From Rhizobacter sp. (GTDB lineage: Bacteria; Pseudomonadota; Gammaproteobacteria; Burkholderiales; Burkholderiaceae_C): a stretch of DNA of 8,487 nucleotides. This document shows, one piece after another, positions 1-6,748 of this stretch (position 1 is its first letter; each line of letters starts with the position of its first letter). The DNA lies in NCBI GenBank assembly GCA_025359585.1, contig JANYFX010000646.1, forward strand, positions 1 through 8,487, in the 5' to 3' direction. A program made the position numbers and the translations under genes. The notes below the pieces were generated by a model, which had not been told where the DNA came from, ran no database searches, and saw nothing but the letters and a program-made list of their open reading frames with translations.

Positions 1-63
1 GCCGGCCACGCGATAGTCAGCGCAACATAATTCTTCAGCCGTGCGCGCCGCTGCCCGGCACTC

Positions 64-69
64 AGGAGA
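64..69 (+). promoter_or_regulatory. Ribosome binding site for the acyl-CoA synthetase (TTG start)
   Basis: The bases AGGAGA lie 5 bases before the TTG codon at 75. This strong Shine-Dalgarno match at ideal spacing decides the start: the first in-frame ATG is codon 23, inside the N-terminal region that family members normally have. Upstream, at 26-31, CATAAT resembles a -10 box, but I see no convincing -35 partner, so no promoter is called for the operon. Confidence 0.75.
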
Positions 70-74
70 CCGCT

Positions 75-1781
75 TTGGCAGACCACCCCTGGATCAAGTC
101 CTACCCCGACGGCGTGCGCTGGGACGCCGAGCTGCCGCTGATGCCGGTGCAGCAACTGCTCGACGACGCGGTCAAGCGCTGGCCCGACCACCCGGCCATC
201 GAGTTCATGGGTCGTGTGATCAGCTACAGCGAGTTCGGCCACCTGGCGAACCGCGCCGCCAAGGGCCTGCAACAACTCGGGGTCGGGCCGGGCGTGCATG
301 TCGGCCTGTACCTGCCGAACACGCCGCACTACCCGATCGCGTTTTTCGCGGCGCTGAAGGCCGGCGGCACGGTAGTGAACTACTCGCCGCTCGACGCCGA
401 GCGGGTGCTCGCGCACAAGATCGAAGACAGCGAGACCGACCTGCTCGTCACGCTCGACCTCGCGGTGCTGTACCCGCAGATGGCGCGCTTGCTCGGTGCG
501 TCGCGTCTCAAGAAACTGATCGTCGGCAGCATGGGCGACTACTCGGCGCAGCCGGCCGGCGTGCGCGCGCATCTGCAGGGCGCGGGCCAGCTGGCGCCGG
601 TGGTGGTCGACGACCAACACGTCGCCTTCGATTCGCTGCTCGCCAACGACGGCGATTACGTGGTGCATGCGCTCGGTGACCTGAAGCAGGCGATCGTCGC
701 GCTGCAATACACCGGCGGCACCACCGGCCTGCCCAAGGGCGCGATGCTGACGCACGCCAACCTGAGCGCGGCCTGTGCGCAGTACATGGCCACGTCTCAG
801 GGCACGCCGCGTGTCTTGACCGAAGGCAGCGAACGCATGCTCGTGGTGCTGCCTTTGTTCCACATCTACGCGCTCACGGTGAACCTGCTGTTCGGTGTGC
901 GCCTGGGCGCGCTGATGGTGCTGCACCCGCGCTTCGATCTCGACGCGGTGATCAAGGACCTGGTCGACAAGAAGATCAGCATCTTCGCCGGCGTGCCGAC
1001 CATGTACACCGCGATGATCAACCACCCGAAGGTGAAGGAAGGCGCGCTGCGCTCCCTGCAGTTCTGCGGCTCGGGCGGCGCGCCGCTGCCGGTCGAGGTG
1101 GGGCAGCGTTTTGTCGAGCTCACCGGCTGCAAGCTCAACGAAGGCTGGGGCATGACCGAGACCTCGCCGACCGGCACCTTCACACCTGTGCATGGCAAAC
1201 GCAAGGCCGGCTCGTGCGGCATGCCGCTGCCGGGCATCGAGCTGAAGTTCGAGAGCCTGTTCGAGCCCGAGGTCGATGCCGCACCGGGCGAGCCCGGCGA
1301 GCTGTGCATCCGCGGCCCGAACGTGATGAAGGGCTACTGGAAGAACGAAGCGGCCACCGCCAAGTCGATGACGAAGGACGGCTATTTCCGCAGCGGCGAC
1401 GTGGCGAAGATGGACGCCGATGGCTTTGTCTTCATCGTCGACCGCACGAAAGACATGTTGCTGTGCGGCGGCTACAACGTGTACCCGCGCGTGATCGAAG
1501 AAGCGATCTACGAACACGCTGCGGTCGAAGAGGTGTGCGTGATCGGCATCCCTGATGAATACCGCGGCCAGTCGCCGAAGGCTTTCATCAAGCTGAAGAA
1601 GGACGCGCCCGCGTTCACTCTCGACGAGCTCAAGCTGTTCCTGAAAGAGCGCATCGGCAAACACGAGATGGTGCAAGAGATGGAGCTGCGCGCCGAGCTG
1701 CCGAAGACGGCGGTGGGCAAGCTCTCGAAGAAGGACCTGGTCGACGAAGAAGAGCGCAAGCGCGCTGCACTAAACGCCTGA
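75..1781 (+). CDS. Long-chain fatty acid--CoA ligase (AMP-binding acyl-CoA synthetase)
   Basis: This 568-residue protein is a member of the adenylate-forming (ANL) superfamily. It most likely activates a fatty acid with ATP to an acyl-adenylate and then to acyl-CoA. The sequence shows the phosphate-binding motif YTGGTTGLPKG at residues 212-222, the adenine-binding motif GWGMTET around 357-363, the ribose-binding Asp442 in YFRSGD, the hinge region DRTKDM at 456-461, the GGYNVYP motif at 465-471, and the C-terminal catalytic lysine K549 in PKTAVGK. All key residues are present and the length is normal for FadD-like enzymes (about 550-570). It starts with TTG behind a good ribosome binding site. 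The next gene, a wax ester/triacylglycerol synthase, begins 11 bases after the stop, so acyl-CoA supply for storage-lipid synthesis is a likely role. Chain length preference cannot be read from the sequence; an aromatic or other carboxylic acid substrate is possible but less likely in this context. Confidence 0.93.
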   Translation: MADHPWIKSYPDGVRWDAELPLMPVQQLLDDAVKRWPDHPAIEFMGRVISYSEFGHLANRAAKGLQQLGVGPGVHVGLYLPNTPHYPIAFFAALKAGGTVVNYSPLDAERVLAHKIEDSETDLLVTLDLAVLYPQMARLLGASRLKKLIVGSMGDYSAQPAGVRAHLQGAGQLAPVVVDDQHVAFDSLLANDGDYVVHALGDLKQAIVALQYTGGTTGLPKGAMLTHANLSAACAQYMATSQGTPRVLTEGSERMLVVLPLFHIYALTVNLLFGVRLGALMVLHPRFDLDAVIKDLVDKKISIFAGVPTMYTAMINHPKVKEGALRSLQFCGSGGAPLPVEVGQRFVELTGCKLNEGWGMTETSPTGTFTPVHGKRKAGSCGMPLPGIELKFESLFEPEVDAAPGEPGELCIRGPNVMKGYWKNEAATAKSMTKDGYFRSGDVAKMDADGFVFIVDRTKDMLLCGGYNVYPRVIEEAIYEHAAVEEVCVIGIPDEYRGQSPKAFIKLKKDAPAFTLDELKLFLKERIGKHEMVQEMELRAELPKTAVGKLSKKDLVDEEERKRAALNA

Positions 1782-1792
1782 AGGAGACAGAG

Positions 1793-3433
1793 ATGAACCA
1801 CCTCAGCGGCATGGACGCCTCGTTCCTGCACGTGGAAACCCCCGAGATGCCGATGCACGTGGGCAGCTTGCAGATCGCCGATCTGCCCGAAGGCTACGGC
1901 GGCGACTACTACGAAGACGTGAAGCGCTGGATGGCGACGCGCATGCACCTGGCCTCGGTGTTCCAGCGCAAGCTCGCGCTGATGCCCTTCGACCTGGCCA
2001 ATCCGGTGTGGGTGGACGATGAAGACGTCGACCTCGACTACCACGTGCGCCACGTGATCCTGCCGCGCCCGGGCACGCTGGAGCAGCTCGAAAAATACGT
2101 CGCGCGCTTGCATTCGAGCCTGCTCGATCGCAGCCGGCCGCTGTGGGAAATCTATGTGATCGAAGGCCTGAACACGGGGCAGGTGGCGATCTACAACAAG
2201 ATGCACCACGCCGCGATCGATGGCCAGGCCGGCGTGGCGATCGCCAAGGCGCTGCTCAGTGCTTCGGCCGAGCCGGCGCCGATCAAACCACCGCGGCCGC
2301 GGCCACGAACCAACCAGTACCAGCTCGGCGTGGCCGAGCTCGCGGGCGCGGCGATCAGCAACGCGCTGACGCAGTACATCAAGCTCTTCAAGTCCTTGCC
2401 GGTGGTGGGCCGTGCGGTGGCGAGCGTGATTTACCCGCGCTCCGAGACCGACGGCAAGCGCCACCTGAGCCTGCCCGAAGGGTTTGCGCTCGGGCCGAAG
2501 ACACCGCTCAACGTGGCGATCACGAACCAGCGTTCGTTCGCTGCGCGCTCCCTGCCGCTGGCCGAGGTCAAGTCGATGGCCAAGCGCAGCGGTGCGAGCC
2601 TGAACGACGTGGTGATGGCGATCTGCGCCGGCGCGCTGAAACGTTATCTGGCCGACTACGACTGCCATCCGACCAAGCCGCTGATCGCCGGTGTGCCGGT
2701 GTCCCTGCGCGAGGCCGGCAACACCGACCCGAACAACCAGGTGTCGATGATGATGGTGAGCCTGGCGACGACCATCGACGACCCGATCGAACGGCTGATG
2801 GCGATCAACGCGTCGGCCAACGTCGGCAAGAAGCTGCAGCTGAGTGTGAAGGGCGCGATGCCGACCGACTTTCCTTCGCTCGGCGTGCCGTGGTTGATGT
2901 CGGGGTTGGTGTCACTGTACGGCCGCTCGCGGCTCGCGAACAAGTTGCCGCCGATTGCCAACGTGGCGATCTCGAACGTGCCGGGGCCGCAGTTCCCGCT
3001 GTACTTCGCGGGGGCGAAGCTGGCGGGCTTCTACCCGGTGTCGATACCCGGCCATGGCATCGCTTTGAACATGACGGTGCAGAGCTACAACGGCTCGCTC
3101 GAAGTGGGCCTCACCGCCTGCCGGCGCGCGCTGCCCGATGTGGCCGACCTGGCCGACTACGGGGTCGAAGAGCATCGCAAGCTGAAGGCGCTGATCGATG
3201 CGCGCGAGCCGGTGGCGGCGGTGCTGCCGGTGGCTGTACCCGAGGTCGTGGTGGTGAAGAAACCGACGCGGGCCAAGCCCGCCGTGGTCGCGGCCGTGCC
3301 CGTGCAGGCCGCCGAGCCAACGCGTGGGGCGAAAGCGCCGAAGACCGCAGCGCGCCGCCGCGCGACGCCTGCTGCGCCGGTGGCGCGCAAGCGAACGGCC
3401 AAGTCTGCTGCCGTCTCGACACGGCCGCACTGA
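1793..3433 (+). CDS. Wax ester synthase / acyl-CoA:diacylglycerol acyltransferase (WS/DGAT)
   Basis: This 546-residue enzyme joins acyl-CoA to a long-chain alcohol or to diacylglycerol, making wax esters or triacylglycerol at the inner face of the cytoplasmic membrane and on lipid inclusions. Family signatures are all visible: LSGMD at residues 4-8, PLW at 116-118, the catalytic motif HHAAIDG at 138-144 (HHxxxDG, with His139 the expected general base), the ND motif at 271-272, and SNVPGP at 394-399. The catalytic fold ends near residue 470, where most homologues (about 450-480 residues) also end. It is followed by an unusual tail of about 75 residues rich in Ala, Pro, Val, Lys and Arg, becoming strongly basic from residue 489 onward. 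AAGGAGA at 1781-1787 is the ribosome binding site for the ATG. The gene lies between an acyl-CoA synthetase and an alpha/beta hydrolase, consistent with a storage-lipid operon. Whether wax ester or triacylglycerol is the main product cannot be told. Confidence 0.95.
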   Translation: MNHLSGMDASFLHVETPEMPMHVGSLQIADLPEGYGGDYYEDVKRWMATRMHLASVFQRKLALMPFDLANPVWVDDEDVDLDYHVRHVILPRPGTLEQLEKYVARLHSSLLDRSRPLWEIYVIEGLNTGQVAIYNKMHHAAIDGQAGVAIAKALLSASAEPAPIKPPRPRPRTNQYQLGVAELAGAAISNALTQYIKLFKSLPVVGRAVASVIYPRSETDGKRHLSLPEGFALGPKTPLNVAITNQRSFAARSLPLAEVKSMAKRSGASLNDVVMAICAGALKRYLADYDCHPTKPLIAGVPVSLREAGNTDPNNQVSMMMVSLATTIDDPIERLMAINASANVGKKLQLSVKGAMPTDFPSLGVPWLMSGLVSLYGRSRLANKLPPIANVAISNVPGPQFPLYFAGAKLAGFYPVSIPGHGIALNMTVQSYNGSLEVGLTACRRALPDVADLADYGVEEHRKLKALIDAREPVAAVLPVAVPEVVVVKKPTRAKPAVVAAVPVQAAEPTRGAKAPKTAARRRATPAAPVARKRTAKSAAVSTRPH

Positions 3434-3451
3434 TCAGAAACAAGGAACCCG

Positions 3452-4246
3452 ATGCAGCACGCTCAGACCTTCAACCGACACGCCACGCAGGCACCGATCA
3501 AGGCGCCTGGCGCGCACCTCATGGCGCTCGAATGGCGCGCGCCGTTCGAGGCCTTCAGCAGCGCCGCGCTCTGGCCCCTGCTGATGCAGGGGCCGCGCGG
3601 TGACGGCCACTCGGTGCTCGTGCTGCCGGGGCTGGCGGCTTCCGATTCATCGACCGGCACCTTGCGCCGCTTCCTCAAGAAGCGCGGCTACGCGCCCCAC
3701 GGATGGGATCAGGGCCGCAACCTGGGGCCGCGCCCCGGCGTGTTCGAAGCCTGCCTCGAACGTGTGCACGAATTGCACCGAAGCTCGGGCCACAAGATCA
3801 GCGTGATCGGCTGGAGTCTGGGCGGTGTCTACGCCCGCGAACTCGCCAAGCGCGCGCCCGAAGCGGTGCGCTGCGCGATCACGCTCGGCACGCCGTTCAC
3901 CGGCCACCCGAAAGCGAGCAACGCCTGGCGCTTCTACGAATGGGTGAGTGGGCGCAAGGCCGACGACCCGAAAGGTTTTGGGCCGTTGAGCGAAGCGCCG
4001 TCAGTGCCGACGACCTCGATTTACAGCCGCAGCGACGGTGTCGTCGCGTGGCGATGCAGCATTCAGCAGCCGGGCGCGCGCACCGAAAACATCGAGGTGC
4101 GGGCCAGCCACGTCGGCATGGGCGCGCACCCGGCCGTGTTGTACGCTGTGGCCGACCGGCTGACGCAGCCCGAAGGGCAGTGGCAAGCCTTTCACCGCGA
4201 CGGTGTGCGTCGCCTGATCTACGGCGACGCAGCGCGCGCGCTCTGA
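3452..4246 (+). CDS. Alpha/beta-fold hydrolase (probable esterase/lipase)
   Basis: This 264-residue protein has the marks of an alpha/beta hydrolase: an early strand with LPGLAAS at residues 58-64 (oxyanion-hole region), the nucleophile elbow GWSLGG with Ser122, the LGTPF segment at 145-149 seen in many lipases, an acidic residue Asp195 in YSRSDG, and His220 in RASHVGM. These form a plausible complete Ser-Asp-His triad in the correct order. I see no signal peptide or membrane segment, so it is probably cytoplasmic. It begins 18 bases after the WS/DGAT stop with AAGGAA at 3442-3447 as ribosome binding site, so it is very likely cotranscribed. Its position suggests hydrolysis of esters related to the storage lipid, such as wax esters, acylglycerols or a by-product, but the substrate is inferred from context only. 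A different esterase or thioesterase role is possible. Confidence 0.85.
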   Translation: MQHAQTFNRHATQAPIKAPGAHLMALEWRAPFEAFSSAALWPLLMQGPRGDGHSVLVLPGLAASDSSTGTLRRFLKKRGYAPHGWDQGRNLGPRPGVFEACLERVHELHRSSGHKISVIGWSLGGVYARELAKRAPEAVRCAITLGTPFTGHPKASNAWRFYEWVSGRKADDPKGFGPLSEAPSVPTTSIYSRSDGVVAWRCSIQQPGARTENIEVRASHVGMGAHPAVLYAVADRLTQPEGQWQAFHRDGVRRLIYGDAARAL

Positions 4247-4275
4247 TCGTCTCGGCCCAGCACCCAAAGGACCTG

Positions 4276-4965
4276 ATGGCAACGACCGCTCGCAAACGTG
4301 CTCCGGCCAAGAAGGCGATCACCACCGTGTCGGCCGGTGCACTGAAAGCCCTGGTGCCCAAGCCTCGCATCGACACCAGCAAGGGCCTGATGACGCTCGC
4401 GCGCGACCTGCGCTCGTGGACCGACTTCGTGCTCGGCATCGCCAACAACGCGGCCGACCTGTCGTTCCGCGTCGCGGCCTCCAAGCTCAGCAAGCCTTCG
4501 CACAAGGCGGTGGTCGAAAAAGCCGGCAGCGTGTTCCGCGACCTGCGCGAAAGCGCCGGCCTGACGCTGCAGGACCTGGGCGGTGCGATCAACCTGAAAG
4601 ACGTGTCGCTGCTGGAACAGGTCGAAGGCGGCAAGGTCGGCTTGCCGTTCGAGATCATCCTGCGGCTGGCCGGCGTGCTGGGCCGCAACGACCCGATCCC
4701 GGTGGCGATGAAGCTCACGCGCACCTACAACCCGAAGTTGTGGGCCACGCTCGAAAGCCTCGGCATCGGCAAGCTCGCGGTGCAGGCCGGGCGCGAGCGC
4801 GAGTTCGCAAACATCTACCGCTCCAGCGACGCGGCGCGGCAGTTGAGCGACGAAGAATTCGCTGCGGCGCTGAAGTTCGTGCGCGCCTCGTTCGAGTCGG
4901 CGCTGGTGTTTCGCGCCGAGGTGGCCAGGCCCGCCAAGGCGGCCAGGGCCGACGCGGCCGAGTAG
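4276..4965 (+). CDS. Small helix-turn-helix (XRE-like) protein with basic N-terminus
   Basis: The product has 229 residues. A Cro/C1-type helix-turn-helix is seen at about residues 85-137: helix 1 VFRDLRESAGL, helix 2 TLQDLGGAI, a recognition-helix candidate DVSLLEQVEGG, and a closing helix PFEIILRLAGVLG. The N-terminus (2-13) is very basic with an ARKRAPAKK stretch. Residues 38-80 look amphipathic and mostly helical, and the last 15 residues are Ala-rich. It starts with ATG behind AAAGGA (4266-4271), 29 bases after the hydrolase stop, so it is probably the last gene of the lipid operon. The obvious role is a DNA-binding regulator of this operon, but its flanking regions do not match a regulator family I know. 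The basic and amphipathic parts would also suit a protein that contacts both DNA and a lipid or polymer inclusion. The fold call is fairly safe; the function is inferred. An upstream in-frame extension exists but overlaps the hydrolase gene and lacks support. Confidence 0.78.
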   Translation: MATTARKRAPAKKAITTVSAGALKALVPKPRIDTSKGLMTLARDLRSWTDFVLGIANNAADLSFRVAASKLSKPSHKAVVEKAGSVFRDLRESAGLTLQDLGGAINLKDVSLLEQVEGGKVGLPFEIILRLAGVLGRNDPIPVAMKLTRTYNPKLWATLESLGIGKLAVQAGREREFANIYRSSDAARQLSDEEFAAALKFVRASFESALVFRAEVARPAKAARADAAE

Positions 4966-5067
4966 ACCGGCTCGGGCCTGTGGGCGCGGCGCTGCGCCGG
5001 CGTGAAATCGTGAAGCTCGCGCGCGAACGGCGTCGAGCAGGTGACAAGTGCTGCGGCGAGCAACCGC

Positions 5068-5073
5068 TACAGT
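5068..5073 (+). promoter_or_regulatory. Possible -10 element for the HAD hydrolase gene
   Basis: TACAGT lies 6 bases before the ATG at 5080 and differs from the TATAAT consensus at two positions. Transcription would then begin at or next to the start codon, giving a nearly leaderless message, and no Shine-Dalgarno sequence is seen before this ATG. The -35 side is weak: GTGACA at 5041-5046 is a fair match, but the 21-base spacer is too long. The call is tentative. Confidence 0.25.
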
Positions 5074-5079
5074 CGCTGC

Positions 5080-5679
5080 ATGCCCAGACCCGTGATCGCA
5101 CTCGACGCCGATGGCGTGCTGCTCGACTTCCACCTCGCCTACGCTTCGGCCTGGGAGCGCGCGTTCGGCAAGGCGCCGGCCGAGCGCGACCCGCTCGCCT
5201 ACTGGCCGATGGACCGCTGGAAAGTGGAGCGGCTCGACGCGAAACGACGGGTGATGTTCAGGGCCTCGTTCGACGAACATTTCTGGGCCACGGTGCCAGC
5301 GATCGAGGGCGCGTTGCAGGCCTGTCATCGCTTGCACGATGCCGGCTTCGATCTGGTGTGCGTGTCGGCGCTCGAGCTCGAATTCGAAGCCGCGCGTTTG
5401 CGCAACCTGAAGCAGCTTGGCTTTCCGATCGAGCGTGTGATCGCCACCGGCAACGAAGCGGTCGAACGCAGCCCCAAGGCCGACGCGATCACCGAATTGC
5501 GGCCGGTCGCCTTCGTCGACGACTATTTGCCCTACATGCGGGGCATTCCACGCGACGTGCACACGGCGCTCGTGCTGCGGGCCCCGAACGGCAGCCCGAA
5601 CAGCGGCGACGAAATGACGCTGGCGAAGTCGGTGCACCAGAATCTGACGGGTTTCACCGAGCACTGGTTGAAGCGCTGA
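5080..5679 (+). CDS. HAD-superfamily hydrolase, substrate unknown
   Basis: This 199-residue protein carries all four motifs of the haloacid dehalogenase superfamily: motif I DADGVLLD with Asp9 (nucleophile) and Asp11 (acid/base), motif II Ser96 in CVSALE, motif III Lys133 in RSPKAD, and motif IV VDD with Asp147 and Asp148 for Mg2+ binding. It should therefore be a Mg2+-dependent phosphatase acting through an aspartyl-phosphate. Motif I starts at residue 9, as is usual, which supports the ATG at 5080. A GTG at 5041 would add 13 residues (TSAAASNRYSR and so on) that look like non-coding sequence. Residues between motifs I and II hold a modest helical cap rich in Trp, Arg and Asp, so it is probably a small C1-type cap. 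It resembles small nucleotidase-like HAD proteins, but I cannot name the substrate. It is separated from the lipid genes by 114 bases and converges on yacG. Confidence 0.85.
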   Translation: MPRPVIALDADGVLLDFHLAYASAWERAFGKAPAERDPLAYWPMDRWKVERLDAKRRVMFRASFDEHFWATVPAIEGALQACHRLHDAGFDLVCVSALELEFEAARLRNLKQLGFPIERVIATGNEAVERSPKADAITELRPVAFVDDYLPYMRGIPRDVHTALVLRAPNGSPNSGDEMTLAKSVHQNLTGFTEHWLKR

Positions 5680-5692
5680 CCGAGGCGCTTCA
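5669..5692. terminator. Inverted repeat between convergent genes, possible bidirectional terminator
   Basis: TGAAGCGC at 5669-5676 is the exact reverse complement of GCGCTTCA at 5685-5692, leaving an 8-base loop. The hairpin would form in transcripts from either strand. The stop codon of the HAD gene begins the loop, and the yacG stop codon lies in the right arm. There is no run of T after either arm, so it is not a textbook intrinsic terminator, but its position at the meeting point of two convergent genes favours that role. Confidence 0.5.
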
Positions 5693-5914
5693 GTGGGTCG
5701 TCGGTGCGCTGTCGCCGGGTTCGGCGTCTGTCGACGCGTCTTTTGGCGGTGTGTCGGCGTCGACGGCGTAGCGCTCGCTGGCCCACGCGCCAAAATCGTT
5801 GTTCTTGCAGCGGGCGCTGCAGAACGGACGGAACTCGTTGCTGCTCGCGTACACGCTCGGGCCGCCGCAGCCAGGGCAGCGAATGACGCGCGCCGAGGGG
5901 TTCTCTGCGCTCAT
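5690..5914 (-). CDS. yacG: DNA gyrase inhibitor YacG (zinc-finger protein)
   Basis: This 74-residue protein has the four zinc-binding cysteines of the YacG family: C13 and C16 in CPGCGGP, then C32 and C36 in FCSARCK. The segment NNDFGAWASERYAV at 38-51 follows as in homologues. In Escherichia coli YacG binds GyrB and blocks DNA binding by gyrase. Residues after about 52 form an acidic, Pro/Asp/Thr-rich, probably disordered tail of about 22 residues. The start codon overlaps the zapD stop as ATGA, so translation is probably coupled to zapD. The zapD-yacG pair is conserved in many proteobacteria, which supports the call. An ORF in this frame runs further upstream to 6325, but that part is the shadow of zapD. 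Confidence 0.93.
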   Translation of the reverse strand: MSAENPSARVIRCPGCGGPSVYASSNEFRPFCSARCKNNDFGAWASERYAVDADTPPKDASTDAEPGDSAPTTH

Positions 5915-6666
5915 GAGCACAAGGTCAACTCGAAGCTCGTGTCGGCCGGGCTCGGTTTGAGCCGGCCTTCGGCGTCTTGCCGCATCAGGCGCACCGAGAC
6001 CATCAAGCGGTGGCCACTGATCTCGGGCACCAACAGTTCGCTCTGCGTGAGGCGCACGCGCATCAGCTGGTAGACCCGGCCCTGCGGCAGGCTCTGCTGG
6101 TACTGGCCGGCCGGGGCGACCACCTTGTGCGGCACACCCGAGTCGCGCAGCAGACCGAGCAGCACCTTCAGCGCTTCGGCCAGCGGCATCAGCGAGCTGA
6201 CCCACTGCAGCAGGTCGCCACGGCGGCGCGAAGGTTCGAACTTCTGCCAGGCGTAGTAGGCCGGCAGGTCGAACTCGCAGGTGCCGCCGGGAATGCTGAT
6301 GCGGCTTCGAATGCTCATCAGCCACTCGTTGTTGGTCAGCGCCGCACCGGCCTTGCCGGGCAACTGGTTCAGGCCGTTGAAGGCATGGTCGATCTTGCCG
6401 ATCACTTCGTCGAGCGCACCCTCCGATATCGACGGGTTGCCGCGGTAGGCAATGAACTGGAGCTTGTGTTTTTCCAGTTCCTTGAGCAGGTCGGACTTCA
6501 GGTCGGCGCGCGCTGCCACGTCCATGATCTCGAAGACCGTGACCAGCGCGAAGTGGTGGTCTACCGGTGCGTCGCGGGCGATCAACTGGCCGAGGCGATC
6601 GAACAGGTGTTCGAGCCGCAGCATGGTGCGGATGCTTTCGTTGAACGGGTATTCGTAGAGGATCAC
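5911..6666 (-). CDS. zapD: Cell division protein ZapD
   Basis: ZapD (formerly YacF, DUF1342) is a cytoplasmic protein that cross-links FtsZ filaments and stabilises the Z ring. The product has 251 residues, close to the 247 of Escherichia coli. The typical N-terminus ILYEYPFNESIRTMLRLEHL follows the start, and the family signature SIPGGTCEFDLPAYYAW is at residues 124-140. The first half is mainly helical and the second half more strand-rich, as in the known structure. I chose the GTG at 6666 because it places the conserved ILYEYPFNE right at the N-terminus; only a weak AGG precedes it. An ATG at 6696 would add ten residues (MRTAPRTRHT) and also lacks a good ribosome binding site. It ends in an ATGA overlap with yacG. 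Confidence 0.93.
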   Translation of the reverse strand: MILYEYPFNESIRTMLRLEHLFDRLGQLIARDAPVDHHFALVTVFEIMDVAARADLKSDLLKELEKHKLQFIAYRGNPSISEGALDEVIGKIDHAFNGLNQLPGKAGAALTNNEWLMSIRSRISIPGGTCEFDLPAYYAWQKFEPSRRRGDLLQWVSSLMPLAEALKVLLGLLRDSGVPHKVVAPAGQYQQSLPQGRVYQLMRVRLTQSELLVPEISGHRLMVSVRLMRQDAEGRLKPSPADTSFELTLCS

Positions 6667-6706
6667 GGTGTGCCTGGTGCGCGGTGCGGTGCGCATGGGG
6701 TTGGGT

Positions 6707-6720
6707 CGGGGCAGACCCCG
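6707..6720. repeat. Short GC-rich palindrome between coaE and zapD
   Basis: CGGGG at 6707-6711 and CCCCG at 6716-6720 form a perfect 5-base-pair stem around the loop CAGA. It sits in the roughly 80-base gap between the coaE stop and the zapD start. It could be a weak hairpin that attenuates or stabilises the transcript, or one copy of a dispersed intergenic repeat. There is no T run, so it is not called a terminator. Confidence 0.4.
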
Positions 6721-6748
6721 CCGAGGCGCGATTGTTCCACAGCGTTGC

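Noticed and set aside
26..31. CATAAT as the -10 box of a promoter for the lipid operon
   Set aside because: There is no acceptable -35 element at 16-18 bases, and the window starts too close upstream to judge.
1508..2668. Open frame of 386 codons on the minus strand
   Set aside because: It is antisense to the acyl-CoA synthetase end and the WS/DGAT, both strongly supported; its translation is low-quality and family-free.
2143..3603. Open frame of 486 codons on the plus strand in another frame
   Set aside because: It overlaps the WS/DGAT and hydrolase genes, and its translation is Arg/Gly/Ala/Asp-rich noise with no motif.
4987..4999. Small hairpin CGGCG-CTG-CGCCG after the HTH gene as a terminator
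   Set aside because: The stem is only 5 base pairs with a 3-base loop and no T run; such matches are frequent by chance at this GC content.
5041..5079. GTG at 5041 as start of the HAD gene
   Set aside because: It would add 13 residues unlike the family's short N-terminus, and the ATG at 5080 puts motif I at the usual distance.
4219..5793. Open frame of 524 codons on the minus strand
   Set aside because: It lies antisense to the HTH and HAD genes, has an Arg/His/Gln-rich composition typical of the reverse frame of GC-rich genes, and shows no recognisable domain.
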